From Halalkalicoccus subterraneus (GTDB lineage Archaea; Halobacteriota; Halobacteria; Halobacteriales; Halalkalicoccaceae), in contig NZ_RDQG01000051.1 in assembly GCF_003697815.1 (NCBI RefSeq), positions 1 to 51,652 on the forward strand: a DNA stretch of 51,652 nt, read 5' to 3'. The notes below the pieces were generated by a model. The model made no database searches and was not told where the DNA came from. It saw only the letters and a program-made list of their open reading frames with translations. This document shows positions 32,008-40,420 of the stretch, one piece after another (position 1 is the first letter of the stretch; every line of letters begins with the position of its first letter). Position numbers and translations under genes: made by a program.

Positions 32008-34358
32008 GCAGTGTCACCCCTGTCGCGCCTGCTCATGAGCGCGAGCACCCCGATGGCGGCGAGCGCGACCACCGTGATCTCGCCGAGGGTGTCGAACCCG
32101 CGGAAATCGACGAGAATCACGTTGACGATGTTGGTCCCGCCGCCCTCGGGGACCGCCTGTTCGGCGAAGTAGCGCGCGATCGAGTCACCACCCCCTGGCG
32201 GCGAGCGCGTCGTCAGCAAGACGGTGAGAAAGACCGTCGCGCCGACGCCGACCGAGAGCAGCCCGTCGCGGACGGCCCGACCCGAATCGAGGTCGCCGTA
32301 GAACTCGGGGAGCTCCTCGACGACCAGCAGGAAGACGAGCAACAACAGCGTCTCGACGACGAGCTGGGTCAACGCGAGGTCCGGGGCGCTCGCGAGGATG
32401 TAGAAGACGGCGATCATCACCCCGAGGACCGAGAGGGTGAGCACGCCGGCGATGTGCGAGGGCGCACGCGTCACCGCGAGGGCGACCGACACCGCGACGA
32501 CCAGCACGAGGATCGTCGGCAGCGACACCCCGAGCCCGTCGTAGGCCGGCAGCGAGACGCGCGTCGCGGCGTAACCCGCGAGCGCGAGCGCGCTCGTCGC
32601 ACCCAGCACCCACGTCACGGCCGTCCGTAACCGCCCGTTTTGGATCGCGGGTATCGACCGGGCGCTCGCGGATTCCAGACCAGCCAGCCCGGCGTCGTAC
32701 CACCAGTTCGCGCGGACCGGCCCGGCCGCGGTGAGCGCCCGGACGCCGTCACGGATCCGATCGTAGAACGGGTAGGCGGCCAGCCCGGCGAGGATCGTGA
32801 TGATCGACATCGCGACCGGCGGGGTGAGCGAGCTCGGGAGCCCGGCGTGCATCTCGTGAGCCTCCAGTGCGGTCGGCTCGACCGCCCATCCGACGAAGCT
32901 ATCGACCGCGAACTGGGGAGCGATGCCGACGACGGCCGCGACGGCCACGAGGACGGCGGGCGGGACCAGCAACGTCGCGGGCGGGTGGTGGATCGAGCCC
33001 AACTCGTCGGGGCGCGTTCCGAAGAAGAGCGCGAGGAATCGAAGCGAGTACAACACGGTGAAGACGCTCGCGAACACCGCGAGGACGGGGTAGAGCCACG
33101 CCAGACCGCCGGCGGTGTGGGCGACCTCGTAGGCCGCCTCGAACAGCAACTCCTTCGAGTAAAATCCGTTGAAGGGGGGAAAGCCGGCCATGCCGAGCGC
33201 CGCGACGGCGGTGAGGAGCGCCGTCACGGGGAGGTCGCGCCGGAGCCCACCCAACTCGTCGATCCGGCGGGTGCCGGCCTCGTGGGCGATGATCCCCGCG
33301 ATCAGGAACAGCGGCGCTTTGAACAGGGCGTGGTTCAGCAGGTGAAAGACGCCGGCTTCGGCACCATAGGGTACGGTGAACCCGAACGCCGCGACCATCA
33401 ACCCGAGGTGGCTCGCCGTCGAGTACGCGAGCAGTTCCTTGATGTCCGTCGAGGCCACCGCCAGTATAGCGGTGACCGCCATCGTCGCGAGACCGAGGGT
33501 TGCGAACAACAGCATCCACTCGGGACTCTCCAAGAGCGGCCTGAGCCGTCCGATGAAGTAGACACCGACTTTCACCATCGTCGCCGAGTGAAGAAACGCC
33601 GAGACGGGCGTGGGCGCCTCCATGGCGTTGGGCAGCCAGAAGTGGAGGGGTATCTGTGCGGATTTGGAGGCCGCCCCGACCGCGAGCAAGAACAGCGCGG
33701 GGACGAACAGACCCGCATCCCGAAGCGCCGCACGCATCGCAGCGGGCTGTTCGAGCATCGCCACCAGCGAGAACGTCTCCGTTCCGAGCGCGCTGCCGGA
33801 GGCGACGAACAGCGCGAGAAAGCCCACGAGGACGAACAGCCCGCCCCCGACCGTGACGATCATCGCCATCCGGGCGGCATACCGCGAGTCGGCCTCGCCG
33901 GTGTGGTGGCCGATCAGCAGGAACGAGCAGACGCTCGTGAGCTCCCAGAACAGAAAGAGCGCGATCAGATCGGCCGACAGCGCCACTCCGAGGATCGACC
34001 CCATGAAGGCGAGCAACGCCGCGTAGTACCGCACCAGTCCCTCCTCGCCGTACATATATCCCACCGAGTAGGTGAACACCAGCGCGCCGATCCCGCTCGC
34101 GAGCAGGGCAAACAGCAGCGCCCAGCCGTCGACGTGAAATCGAAGCGAGACCTCCAAGGCGGGGATCCACGGGATCGAAACGGTCGCCTCCGAGCCGATC
34201 TGGGTGGCTAGCATCCCGAAACACGCGAGCGCGACAGCCGCCCCGACGTAGCCGGTTCGCTCGCCGACCGCCCGGTGGACCGCCGGAACCAACACGGCGA
34301 CGGCGAACGGCAGACAGACGGCGAGAACCGTCACCTCCGGGCCGACGGGCGAAACCAT
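32004..34358 (-). CDS. mnhA: Multisubunit Na+/H+ antiporter subunit A
   Basis: First and largest subunit of 784 residues, about 20 membrane segments. The N-terminal 500 residues are NuoL-like (motifs GHHTGEADSRYAA, FWLPNAMEAPTPVSAFLHSATM and HLLNHALFKAPLF). The C-terminal 200 residues correspond to MrpA-specific domains (NuoJ-like MbhD/E part, including APDLALTQLVVETLLLLVFLLVVEELPEF-type sequence). Together with MnhD it likely exchanges Na+ (and perhaps K+) for H+, critical for a halophile. It heads the operon; promoter elements lie in the 206-base gap to the divergent methyltransferase. Confidence 0.95.
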   Translation of the reverse strand: MVSPVGPEVTVLAVCLPFAVAVLVPAVHRAVGERTGYVGAAVALACFGMLATQIGSEATVSIPWIPALEVSLRFHVDGWALLFALLASGIGALVFTYSVGYMYGEEGLVRYYAALLAFMGSILGVALSADLIALFLFWELTSVCSFLLIGHHTGEADSRYAARMAMIVTVGGGLFVLVGFLALFVASGSALGTETFSLVAMLEQPAAMRAALRDAGLFVPALFLLAVGAASKSAQIPLHFWLPNAMEAPTPVSAFLHSATMVKVGVYFIGRLRPLLESPEWMLLFATLGLATMAVTAILAVASTDIKELLAYSTASHLGLMVAAFGFTVPYGAEAGVFHLLNHALFKAPLFLIAGIIAHEAGTRRIDELGGLRRDLPVTALLTAVAALGMAGFPPFNGFYSKELLFEAAYEVAHTAGGLAWLYPVLAVFASVFTVLYSLRFLALFFGTRPDELGSIHHPPATLLVPPAVLVAVAAVVGIAPQFAVDSFVGWAVEPTALEAHEMHAGLPSSLTPPVAMSIITILAGLAAYPFYDRIRDGVRALTAAGPVRANWWYDAGLAGLESASARSIPAIQNGRLRTAVTWVLGATSALALAGYAATRVSLPAYDGLGVSLPTILVLVVAVSVALAVTRAPSHIAGVLTLSVLGVMIAVFYILASAPDLALTQLVVETLLLLVFLLVVEELPEFYGDLDSGRAVRDGLLSVGVGATVFLTVLLTTRSPPGGGDSIARYFAEQAVPEGGGTNIVNVILVDFRGFDTLGEITVVALAAIGVLALMSRRDRGDTA

Positions 34359-34533
34359 ATACTCACACTGATCGAGGACGCTCCTTAGCTATTGTCCATT
34401 CGTTCGAAACCGACCGGCCAACGCGGCGGCACTTCCATCCGCGGATCTCCCGATCTCCGCGGGCGGAGAGACGGTCCGAACGCGTCCGCCATCGACGTAA
34501 CAGGCCATCTTGAATCAAGGCGAGCAATACGAG

Positions 34534-34541
34534 CATATAAC
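34534..34541 (+). promoter_or_regulatory. TATA-like box for the DNA methyltransferase
   Basis: CATATAAC is centred about 28 bases before the methyltransferase ATG (34565), the expected spacing for a leaderless archaeal transcript. The divergent mnh operon promoter must share the 206-base gap. Confidence 0.55.
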
Positions 34542-34564
34542 CCGCTGGCGGCGAACGGTCGCGT

Positions 34565-35617
34565 ATGCGGACCGAACACACCCTCCGCGCCGCCGACGCG
34601 CGGGACCTCGCGCTCGCCGAGGGGTCGGTCGATCTCGTCGTCACCTCGCCGCCGTACCCGATGATCGAGATGTGGGACGAGGCGTTTTCGAGCCTCGACC
34701 CCGAGGTCGAAGCCGCGCTCAACGCCGAGGAGGACGACCGGGCGTTCGAGCTGATGCACGGGGTGCTCGATTCGGTGTGGGACCGGCTCGAGTGTGTCCT
34801 CCGGGAGGGGGGGATCGCCTGCATCAACGTCGGCGACGCGACCCGCACGGTCGAGAACACGTTCCAGACCTACCCGAACCACGTCCGGATCACCGAGGCG
34901 TTTCGCGAGCGAGGGTTCGTCTCCCTGCCGGGCATCCTCTGGCGAAAGCCGACCAACAGCGCCGCGAAGTTCATGGGCTCGGGGATGGTGCCGACCAACG
35001 CCTACCCCACCCTCGAACACGAGCACATACTGGTCTTTCGCAAGGGCGGTCCCCGACGGTTCGAGCCCCACTCGGAGGCGCGCTACGAGAGCGCGTACTT
35101 CTGGGAGGAGCGAAACCGCTGGTTTTCGGACCTCTGGTCCGACGTAAGAGGGGTCGACCAGCGCCTCGACAGCGAGACCCGCGAGCGCTCGGGGGCGTTC
35201 CCGTTCGAACTACCCTACCGGCTCATCAACATGTTCTCGGTCCACTGCGATACGGTCTGTGATCCGTTCTGGGGGACCGGAACGACGACGCTCGCGGCGA
35301 TGGTCGCCGGCCGGAACTCCGTGGGCTACGAACTCGATCCCGAACTGATCGGGCGGTTCGACGACCGAATCGAAGATCTGTCCACCTTCTCCCAGGAGGT
35401 GCTCGAAGGCCGACTCGCGGCTCACCGCGAGTTCGTCGAGCGGGTCGGGGCCGACGATCTCTCCTACGACGCCACCCACTACGACTTCCCCGTACGGACG
35501 AAACAGGAACGGGAGATCAGGCTGTACAGCGTCGAAGGAGTCGGAGAACGCGGGGAAACCGACGACAACGGTTCGGGCTATCGGGTCGAGTACCGCCCGT
35601 TCGAGGGAAGCGAGTGA
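34565..35617 (+). CDS. Solitary N4-cytosine/N6-adenine DNA methyltransferase
   Basis: S-adenosylmethionine-dependent DNA methyltransferase of 350 residues. Motif IV is TSPPYP (27-32), typical of N4-cytosine enzymes, and motif I (CDPFWGTGTT) lies near residue 232, after motif IV, giving the beta-class order. No restriction endonuclease or specificity subunit is nearby. From memory the N-terminal block PPYPMIEMWD resembles the conserved orphan haloarchaeal enzyme known to make m4C in CTAG (HVO_0794 of Haloferax); I rate this as likely but unproven. It probably marks the chromosome rather than protecting from its own restriction. Confidence 0.88.
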   Translation: MRTEHTLRAADARDLALAEGSVDLVVTSPPYPMIEMWDEAFSSLDPEVEAALNAEEDDRAFELMHGVLDSVWDRLECVLREGGIACINVGDATRTVENTFQTYPNHVRITEAFRERGFVSLPGILWRKPTNSAAKFMGSGMVPTNAYPTLEHEHILVFRKGGPRRFEPHSEARYESAYFWEERNRWFSDLWSDVRGVDQRLDSETRERSGAFPFELPYRLINMFSVHCDTVCDPFWGTGTTTLAAMVAGRNSVGYELDPELIGRFDDRIEDLSTFSQEVLEGRLAAHREFVERVGADDLSYDATHYDFPVRTKQEREIRLYSVEGVGERGETDDNGSGYRVEYRPFEGSE

Positions 35618-35677
35618 CCAGCGGGTCGATGGCGATGAGGGGCTAACGTTTTTCTAGCGGGTGAGCATAGGGAGTGC

Positions 35678-36352
35678 ATGAAGTTCGTTATCGTTGGGTA
35701 CGGTCGGGTCGGAATGCGGACCGCACGGATCCTCGACGAGGAGGGCCACGAGGTCGTGATCGTCGACAACGACCCGGACAAGGTCAAGCGGGCCAAAAAC
35801 GCGGGATTCGAGGCGGTCGAGGGCGACGGCAGCGACGAGGGGATCCTCGAAGCCGTCGGAATCGAGGACGCCGACGCGGTCGGGGGGCTGACCGGCGACC
35901 TCAACACCAACTTCGCGACGTGTACCATCGGCAACCATCACGACTGTCGGACCGTCATGCGGATCGATAACGACTACCGCGAGGACGTCTACAAGCAGTA
36001 CGCCGACGACGTCGACGAGATCGTCTACCCCGAACGCCTCGGCGCCGCGGGGGCAAAGACGGCGCTGTTGGGTGGGGATTTCAACCTCGTTACCGACCTC
36101 ACCGAACGGCTGCAGCTCGTCACGATAACGGTCCGCGAGGGATCGCCCGCGCTCGGCCAGCGTGTCACTGAGGTCGACCTCCCCGATAGCGCACGGATCT
36201 ACGCACACGGAGCGAACCACGAGGCGATGACGATCCCTCTTCCACGGACGACGATCGAAACGGGCGACCGGGTCGCCGTCATCGTCGAACAGGAGGGAGT
36301 CGAAGGGGTCAGGACGGCGCTTCTCGGAACCGAGGAACAGGTGGGCGCGTGA
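35678..36352 (+). CDS. TrkA-type potassium uptake regulator (RCK protein)
   Basis: Cytoplasmic regulatory protein of K+ channels/transporters, 224 residues. The N-terminal RCK_N Rossmann fold shows GYGRVGMRTA with the acidic residue closing strand 2 in VVIVDNDPDKV. A linker (about 120-135) leads to an RCK_C domain (about 140-220). It binds NAD(H) or ATP and gates a membrane Trk/Ktr or channel subunit that is not encoded next to it. A TATA-like region lies in the 60-base gap behind the methyltransferase. Start MKFVIVGYG is fixed. Confidence 0.9.
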   Translation: MKFVIVGYGRVGMRTARILDEEGHEVVIVDNDPDKVKRAKNAGFEAVEGDGSDEGILEAVGIEDADAVGGLTGDLNTNFATCTIGNHHDCRTVMRIDNDYREDVYKQYADDVDEIVYPERLGAAGAKTALLGGDFNLVTDLTERLQLVTITVREGSPALGQRVTEVDLPDSARIYAHGANHEAMTIPLPRTTIETGDRVAVIVEQEGVEGVRTALLGTEEQVGA

Positions 36353-36413
36353 CGTGTGGGTGGGATCGATCTCGCGCCCTATCAACTGATCCGACTCGAT
36401 GGCCAATAAATCT

Positions 36414-36524
36414 ATGTCAGACGACCGAATGACGCGGTTCAGCTGGGCGGAGCTGTTCGAGCGCGCCCCGAACGGGACGGACGAAGAGACGATCCAGAAG
36501 CGACTCGCGGAGCTTCGCGAATGA
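36414..36524 (+). CDS. 36-residue ORF translationally coupled to a PIN-like gene
   Basis: The product begins MSDDRMTRFSWAELFERAPN and ends RLAELRE. The last codons overlap the ATG of the next gene as ATGA, a classic coupled arrangement. Short acidic/helical proteins of this size upstream of nuclease-like genes can be antitoxins, though this one is too small to show a DNA-binding domain. A TATA-like ACCAATAAATC lies about 14 bases upstream. Real gene likely from the coupling. Confidence 0.55.
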   Translation: MSDDRMTRFSWAELFERAPNGTDEETIQKRLAELRE

Positions 36525-36991
36525 GCGAGCCCGATCCGACGCGAATCATCGCCGACGCGGACGTGCTCGCGGCGGATCTGCTCGCGGGTGGGTCGGCCCG
36601 CGAGGCGATGGACCGCGTCAGGAGCCACTCGTGGCTCACCCTCGTCGCCACCGAACCGCTGTTCGACGACGCCCAACGGATCATCGCGGAACTCGCCGAC
36701 GCGGACCTCGCGCTCGCGTGGCGGACGACGATCGAAACCCTTGCACAGGTAGTCGACCAGCCGCCGGACGATCACCCCGCGCTCGCGGCCGCCTATCGGG
36801 GCGACGCCGCACAGGTGCTCTCGTTCGACGAGGCGCTCGCGAGCGCCGAGACGGGAGCGAAACTCAGACCGCACGTCGCGACGAGCGTCCGCTCGCCCGA
36901 CGCCTTCCTCACCGTCTTCGACCCCGAACGGCTCTACCCGGCCGTCGAAGACGGATCCTACCCCGGTCCCGACCGGGACCCACGATTTTAG
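36521..36991 (+). CDS. PIN-like domain protein, unknown function (DUF7384-like)
   Basis: A 156-residue protein starting MSEPDPTRIIADADVLAADL. The early acidic pair (ADADVLAADLL) and later acidic residues (FDDAQRII near 48; SFDEALA near 102; SPDAFLTVFDP near 125) fall where PIN nucleases place metal-binding Asp/Glu, and hydrophobic strands alternate in between. I recall the family as DUF7384, with no proven activity. Coupled by ATGA to the 36-residue ORF. It may be a ribonuclease toxin, a tRNA-processing enzyme or a degenerate fold. Confidence 0.65.
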   Translation: MSEPDPTRIIADADVLAADLLAGGSAREAMDRVRSHSWLTLVATEPLFDDAQRIIAELADADLALAWRTTIETLAQVVDQPPDDHPALAAAYRGDAAQVLSFDEALASAETGAKLRPHVATSVRSPDAFLTVFDPERLYPAVEDGSYPGPDRDPRF

Positions 36992-37029
36992 CCACAACGC
37001 ATATATATTCGTATATTTATTCAAATATT

Positions 37030-37215
37030 ATGATATCGAATATATCCGGGGTCGACTCCCGAACGCTCGCGGTCAGTGGTGCATTCGTGCTCATCGCGAC
37101 AGTCGTCATCCTCTCGATCGGAATCGACGGGAGTCAGTCAATCGGGTACGCCGGACCCCCGATCGCCGCGAGCGGGGTTCTGATCGCAGTGTTCGCGCTG
37201 TTGGGTTTCGACTGA
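37030..37215 (+). CDS. 61-residue two-helix membrane protein
   Basis: ATG-started ORF; the product reads MISNISGVDSRTLAVSGAFV and goes on with a first helix (LIATVVILSIGI) and, after a GSQSIGYAGPP loop, a second helix (GVLIAVFALLGF). The upstream AT-rich run (36993-37029) includes TATATATTCG, a good TATA box about 25-30 bases away, supporting independent transcription. It is convergent with rdgB, 5 bases apart. Function unknown. Confidence 0.65.
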   Translation: MISNISGVDSRTLAVSGAFVLIATVVILSIGIDGSQSIGYAGPPIAASGVLIAVFALLGFD

Positions 37216-37220
37216 GCGAG

Positions 37221-37751
37221 CTACCGCTCTGCCAGCCAGTCGCCGAACGCCGCGAGCGCGCGCCCCCGGTGGGAGACGGCGTTTTTCTCCTCGACGTCCA
37301 TCTCCGCGAACGTCTGTCCGCGGTGTTCGAAGATGGGATCGTAGCCGAAGCCGCCCGACCCCCGCGGCGGGACGATCCGACCGCGCACCGCACCCTCGAA
37401 CGTTTCGACCCCCCCACTATCGACGTAGGCGACGACCGACCGGAACCGCGCCCGGTCGTTTTCTTCGCGGGCGGCGAGGGCCTGGACGCGCTCGATGCCG
37501 AGTTTCTCGTCGACGTACGAGGAATAAGGTCCCGGAAAGCCGTCGAATGCGTCGATGAACAGCCCCGAATCGTCGACGAAGACCGGCTCGCTGATCTCGC
37601 GGTAGGCGTCGCGTGCGCCCGCGGCAGCGATCTCCGCCAAACTATCGGACTGGATCTCCGGGTAGTCGTACTCGATCCGCTCGACCTCCTCGGGGAGGTA
37701 CTGGGCGGCCTCGCGGGCCTTGCCGGCGTTGCTCGTCACGAACCGTAGCAT
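37221..37751 (-). CDS. rdgB: XTP/dITP pyrophosphatase (RdgB/HAM1 family)
   Basis: Removes damaged purine nucleotides such as dITP and XTP from the pool. It has 176 residues. The N-terminus MLRFVTSNAGKAREA is the family substrate-binding block; further motifs are SDSLAEIAA, FVDDSGLFIDAF, GYDPIF and SHRGRALAAF. The ATG at 37751 is preferred over the longer frame. Part of a reverse-strand cluster rps24e - rps27ae - kae1-bud32 - DUF5808-like - rdgB. Confidence 0.95.
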   Translation of the reverse strand: MLRFVTSNAGKAREAAQYLPEEVERIEYDYPEIQSDSLAEIAAAGARDAYREISEPVFVDDSGLFIDAFDGFPGPYSSYVDEKLGIERVQALAAREENDRARFRSVVAYVDSGGVETFEGAVRGRIVPPRGSGGFGYDPIFEHRGQTFAEMDVEEKNAVSHRGRALAAFGDWLAER

Positions 37752-37789
37752 ACCGAAACCGGAGCGGCGAAAACGGAAAGCCGCGTCGA

Positions 37790-38065
37790 TCAGTCGTCGA
37801 CGATGACCTCGACCGGCTCCTCCTCGTCGGCCTCCTCGGGCTCTTCGGTACCGCTTCGCTCGTTGTAGAGCAGGACCGCGGCCACGAGCAGTACGATCCA
37901 CGAGCGCCAGCTCGCGAGGTTCAGCGTGTAGCCGACGCCGAACGGCTTCTCGACGAGCATCCCTTTGCCCGGCTGCCAGTACGCCGACAGCAGGCGCCCG
38001 ACGCTCGGTCGTTCGAAGTTGTACGGCATGCCGAACAACGTTCCGAAGTCTTCTTTCTCGGCCAT
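37790..38065 (-). CDS. Small membrane-anchored protein (DUF5808-like)
   Basis: A 91-residue protein, start ATG at 38065 (MAEKEDFGTLFGMPYNFERPS). A soluble N-terminal half with a Trp/Tyr-rich motif (AYWQPGKGMLVEKPFGVGYTLNLASW) precedes one membrane segment (SWIVLLVAAVLLYN) and a highly acidic tail. From memory it belongs to DUF5808. It is located between kae1-bud32 (39-base gap) and rdgB (38-base gap), so co-transcription with the KEOPS gene is likely. Confidence 0.75.
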   Translation of the reverse strand: MAEKEDFGTLFGMPYNFERPSVGRLLSAYWQPGKGMLVEKPFGVGYTLNLASWRSWIVLLVAAVLLYNERSGTEEPEEADEEEPVEVIVDD

Positions 38066-38104
38066 ACCTCCCCTGAGGTCCGCCCGCATTATAAAGCCTC
38101 AGGA

Positions 38105-39670
38105 CTACCGGTAGCGTCCCCGACCCTCGATCTCGCGGAGCTGATCGAGAACCGCGGGATCACCGGCCTCGCGGTAGCCGGCCTCGAACGCCTCCCGGCA
38201 GGCCTCGAAGTCGGTGGCCGTCCCCGAGAGCGCCCGCTCGAAGACGTGTACGTCCATCGCGTGGTCCTCGAGTTCGTCGGTGTGATAGCCCAGCCCGAAA
38301 TCGATGCAGTAGAGGCGATCCTCCGAGAGACGGGCGTTTCGCGGCGTCGGATCCCCGTGGACGATCCCGTTTCGGTGTAGCGTCGCGAGGTGAGTGCCGA
38401 GCTCGCGAACCCGCTCGGGGGCGAGGTCGGCGCTCAGGTCCGCCCGTCCCACGTGTTCGAGGACTAGCGTTCCCTCGCGGAGGTCGACGTCCCGGACGAC
38501 CGGCGTCGGAACCCCCGCGCGCCGGGCGAGGCTCGTCAGGCGGGCCTCGCTCGCAGTGCGCTCGTGACGCAAGCGCGCGTCGAGCGTGGGGTGGCGATAC
38601 GCCCTCGCATGCCGGCGTTTTCGGACGACGTCGCCGAGTTCCACGGTCGCCTCCGCACCCGCGACGTCCGACCCGGTCTCTACCCGCTTCGAAACCGATT
38701 CCCCGCCGCGCCAGGTCACCTCGACCTGATCGGGTCGGAAGTCCGAGTCGACTCGCGACTCCTCGATCGCGAGGGTGTCGCCCGCCGCGGCCATTTCGGC
38801 ACCGAGCACGGCGATCATGCCCGCGTTGTCCCGCAGGAATCGCGGTTCGGGCGCGTAGAAGGACGCGTCCCGTGCCTCGCACATCGTTTCGAGCATCCCG
38901 CGTAGCCGGGCGTTCTGCCCGACCCCACCTCCCAAAACGAGTTCGTCGCTACCAGTAAGGGAAAGTGCGCGCTCGCTCACCTCGGTCAGCATCGAAAAGA
39001 CGTTCTCCTGAAGGGCGAAACAGACGTCCTCGATTCGCTCGCCGGAATCGACGGCGTCCTTCGCGGCGCTCATGATCCCCGAAAACGAGAAGTCCATCCC
39101 CTTGACGACGTATGGCAGGTCGACGTACTCGCCGTTTTTCGCACGGTCCTCGACCTTCGGCCCGCCCGGATGGCCCCAGTCGAGGTGACGTGCGAACTTG
39201 TCCAGCGCGTTGCCCACGCCCGTGTCCATCGTCTCGCCGAGCACCTGATACCGGCCGTTGTGATAGCCCAATACGTGGGCGTTCGCGCCACTCGCGTTCA
39301 GACAGACCGGGTTCGCGAACCCCGAGCGATGCCGGCCGATCTCGAGGTGCGCGACCATGTGATTGACGCCGACCAGCGGCACGTCGAGGGATTGGGCGAG
39401 CGCCCGGGCGGCGCTGGCGACGATCCGTAGACAGGGACCCAGTCCGGGCCCCCGCGAGAAGGCGACCGCGTCGACCGACTCGGCCTCCGAGAGCGCCCAC
39501 TCGATTACCTGGGGAATCGCCTCGCTCATGTGTTCTGCGGCCTCGCGAGGGTGAATACCGCCGCTGTCGGGCTGGTAGGGATCGGACTCGATGAAGACCT
39601 CGTCGGTTGCGGAATCGAAGTACGCGGCGCTCGCGGCCCATGCGGTGCCTTCGATCCCGAGAACGCGCAT
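38105..39670 (-). CDS. kae1-bud32: Kae1-Bud32 fusion, KEOPS tRNA t6A synthesis
   Basis: Bifunctional KEOPS core protein of 521 residues for N6-threonylcarbamoyladenosine at A37 of ANN-decoding tRNAs. The Kae1 domain (1-325) starts MRVLGIEGTAWAASAAYFDS and has the metal-binding HMVAHLEIGR plus the GGGVGQNARL block. The Bud32 kinase domain (about 335-521) shows a short glycine-containing loop, catalytic VHGDPTPRN and DFGLGYHT. Fusion of the two is common in euryarchaea. It follows rps27ae and is probably part of one transcript. Confidence 0.95.
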   Translation of the reverse strand: MRVLGIEGTAWAASAAYFDSATDEVFIESDPYQPDSGGIHPREAAEHMSEAIPQVIEWALSEAESVDAVAFSRGPGLGPCLRIVASAARALAQSLDVPLVGVNHMVAHLEIGRHRSGFANPVCLNASGANAHVLGYHNGRYQVLGETMDTGVGNALDKFARHLDWGHPGGPKVEDRAKNGEYVDLPYVVKGMDFSFSGIMSAAKDAVDSGERIEDVCFALQENVFSMLTEVSERALSLTGSDELVLGGGVGQNARLRGMLETMCEARDASFYAPEPRFLRDNAGMIAVLGAEMAAAGDTLAIEESRVDSDFRPDQVEVTWRGGESVSKRVETGSDVAGAEATVELGDVVRKRRHARAYRHPTLDARLRHERTASEARLTSLARRAGVPTPVVRDVDLREGTLVLEHVGRADLSADLAPERVRELGTHLATLHRNGIVHGDPTPRNARLSEDRLYCIDFGLGYHTDELEDHAMDVHVFERALSGTATDFEACREAFEAGYREAGDPAVLDQLREIEGRGRYR

Positions 39671-39687
39671 CGTCTCGCGCTACCGGA

Positions 39688-39822
39688 CTACTGCCACTCG
39701 GTGTAGCTACAGCGCCCGCAGTGCATGCGGTCGCCGTAGTCCCCGAGGAACGAGTCGCCACAGCGAGGACACTGTTCGCGATCCGTCGAGCCGTCCTCGG
39801 CGTAGAGTTCGTGTCGGGCCAT
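39688..39822 (-). CDS. rps27ae: 30S ribosomal protein S27ae
   Basis: A 44-residue zinc-ribbon ribosomal protein: start [17 protein letters not shown], then CPRCGDSF and CGRCSYTEW as the two Cys knuckles, ending in WQ. It is too short for most ORF screens but matches the archaeal family fully. The ATG shares its base with the rps24e stop (TAATG), and kae1-bud32 starts 17 bases further on, so these genes form an operon. Confidence 0.95.
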   Translation of the reverse strand: MARHELYAEDGSTDREQCPRCGDSFLGDYGDRMHCGRCSYTEWQ

Positions 39823-40145
39823 TATGCCTCCTCACCCTCATCGGCGCCCTCGCCGTCGGCCTCGCCGGCGCTGATCTTGTTGCGCTCGAGCATGTGTTCC
39901 TGCTCGACGTCGCGCGCGAAGTCGGGGCTCTCGTAGACCTTCGCGTAGCCGACGGTCGTCCGCATCCCGAACTTCGTGTTCATCTCGCGGATGACGACCT
40001 CTTCTGCGTCCTTGTTGAGCTTCGCCGCGAGGCTATCCCTGACGGAGAGACGCTCGGGGGTGGCCTCGTCGTGGGTGATCTCGAAGGTGACGTCCGTGCG
40101 GTGCAACATCGGGTTTTCCTCCTCGGAAACGATTGAGATGTCCAT
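39822..40145 (-). CDS. rps24e: 30S ribosomal protein S24e
   Basis: A 107-residue small-subunit protein beginning [20 protein letters not shown] with the family block [15 protein letters not shown] near residue 65 and an acidic Glu/Asp/Gly-rich tail. The start at 40145 is chosen by the conserved beginning MDISIV. It heads the rps27ae - kae1-bud32 cluster. The hairpin-rich 285-base spacer toward radB lies upstream. Confidence 0.95.
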   Translation of the reverse strand: MDISIVSEEENPMLHRTDVTFEITHDEATPERLSVRDSLAAKLNKDAEEVVIREMNTKFGMRTTVGYAKVYESPDFARDVEQEHMLERNKISAGEADGEGADEGEEA

Positions 40146-40188
40146 GATACTCAGTTGCCTGTACTTCTCCCTGAAGCGGGTAAAAGGA

Positions 40189-40390
40189 TTTCGACCCGCA
40201 CGCACGTTTTTCGTTGTCGAGTGTCCTCGTGCGGCCGAAGCCCGCACTGCGGGCACCACTCCTTGCTCACGGCGGCGAAGCCGCCGTTCGCATGGTCCGC
40301 GGGATCTTCAGTCCCACACTACTCGCAAAAACCTGTCTGGCGGGACCGGAGGTCCCGCTGACGCTACTGAGCTTTGCTCAGTAAGCGCAC
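40189..40390. other. Hairpin-rich non-coding block between radB and rps24e
   Basis: No convincing ORF. Several perfect inverted repeats are packed together: GGCGGC-GAA-GCCGCC (40271-40285), GCGGGACC-GGA-GGTCCCGC (40340-40358) and TACTGAG-CTTTG-CTCAGTA (40365-40383), plus CCCGC/GCGGG near 40240. The reverse strand after the GGTCCCGC hairpin contains TTTTT (40328 area). The sequence can also be read as fragments with CPQC-like codons on the reverse strand, but stops interrupt it. It may be a small structured RNA, a set of terminators, or an eroded repeat element. Confidence 0.45.
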
Positions 40391-40391
40391 T

Positions 40392-40420
40392 AAAAAACCG
40401 AGCGAGCAAAGCACGCTCGG
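40392..40420 (-). terminator. Intrinsic-type terminator after radB
   Basis: On the reverse strand the radB message would read CCGAGCG-loop-CGCTCGG followed by TTTTTT (complement A-run at 40392-40397). A 7-bp stem with a U-run 10 bases past the radB stop (40431) has the classic form, though archaeal termination relies mainly on the U-run. Confidence 0.6.

Noticed and set aside
32640-34211. Forward open frame of 523 codons across mnhA
   Set aside because: Antisense shadow, rich in Arg/Glu/Gln with no membrane or domain signal; mnhA on the reverse strand is certain.
40155-40361. Short ORFs and CPQC-like reading across the hairpin block, as a possible transposase (TnpB) zinc-finger fragment
   Set aside because: Stops and palindromes interrupt it, there is only one knuckle, and no other transposase residues are visible.
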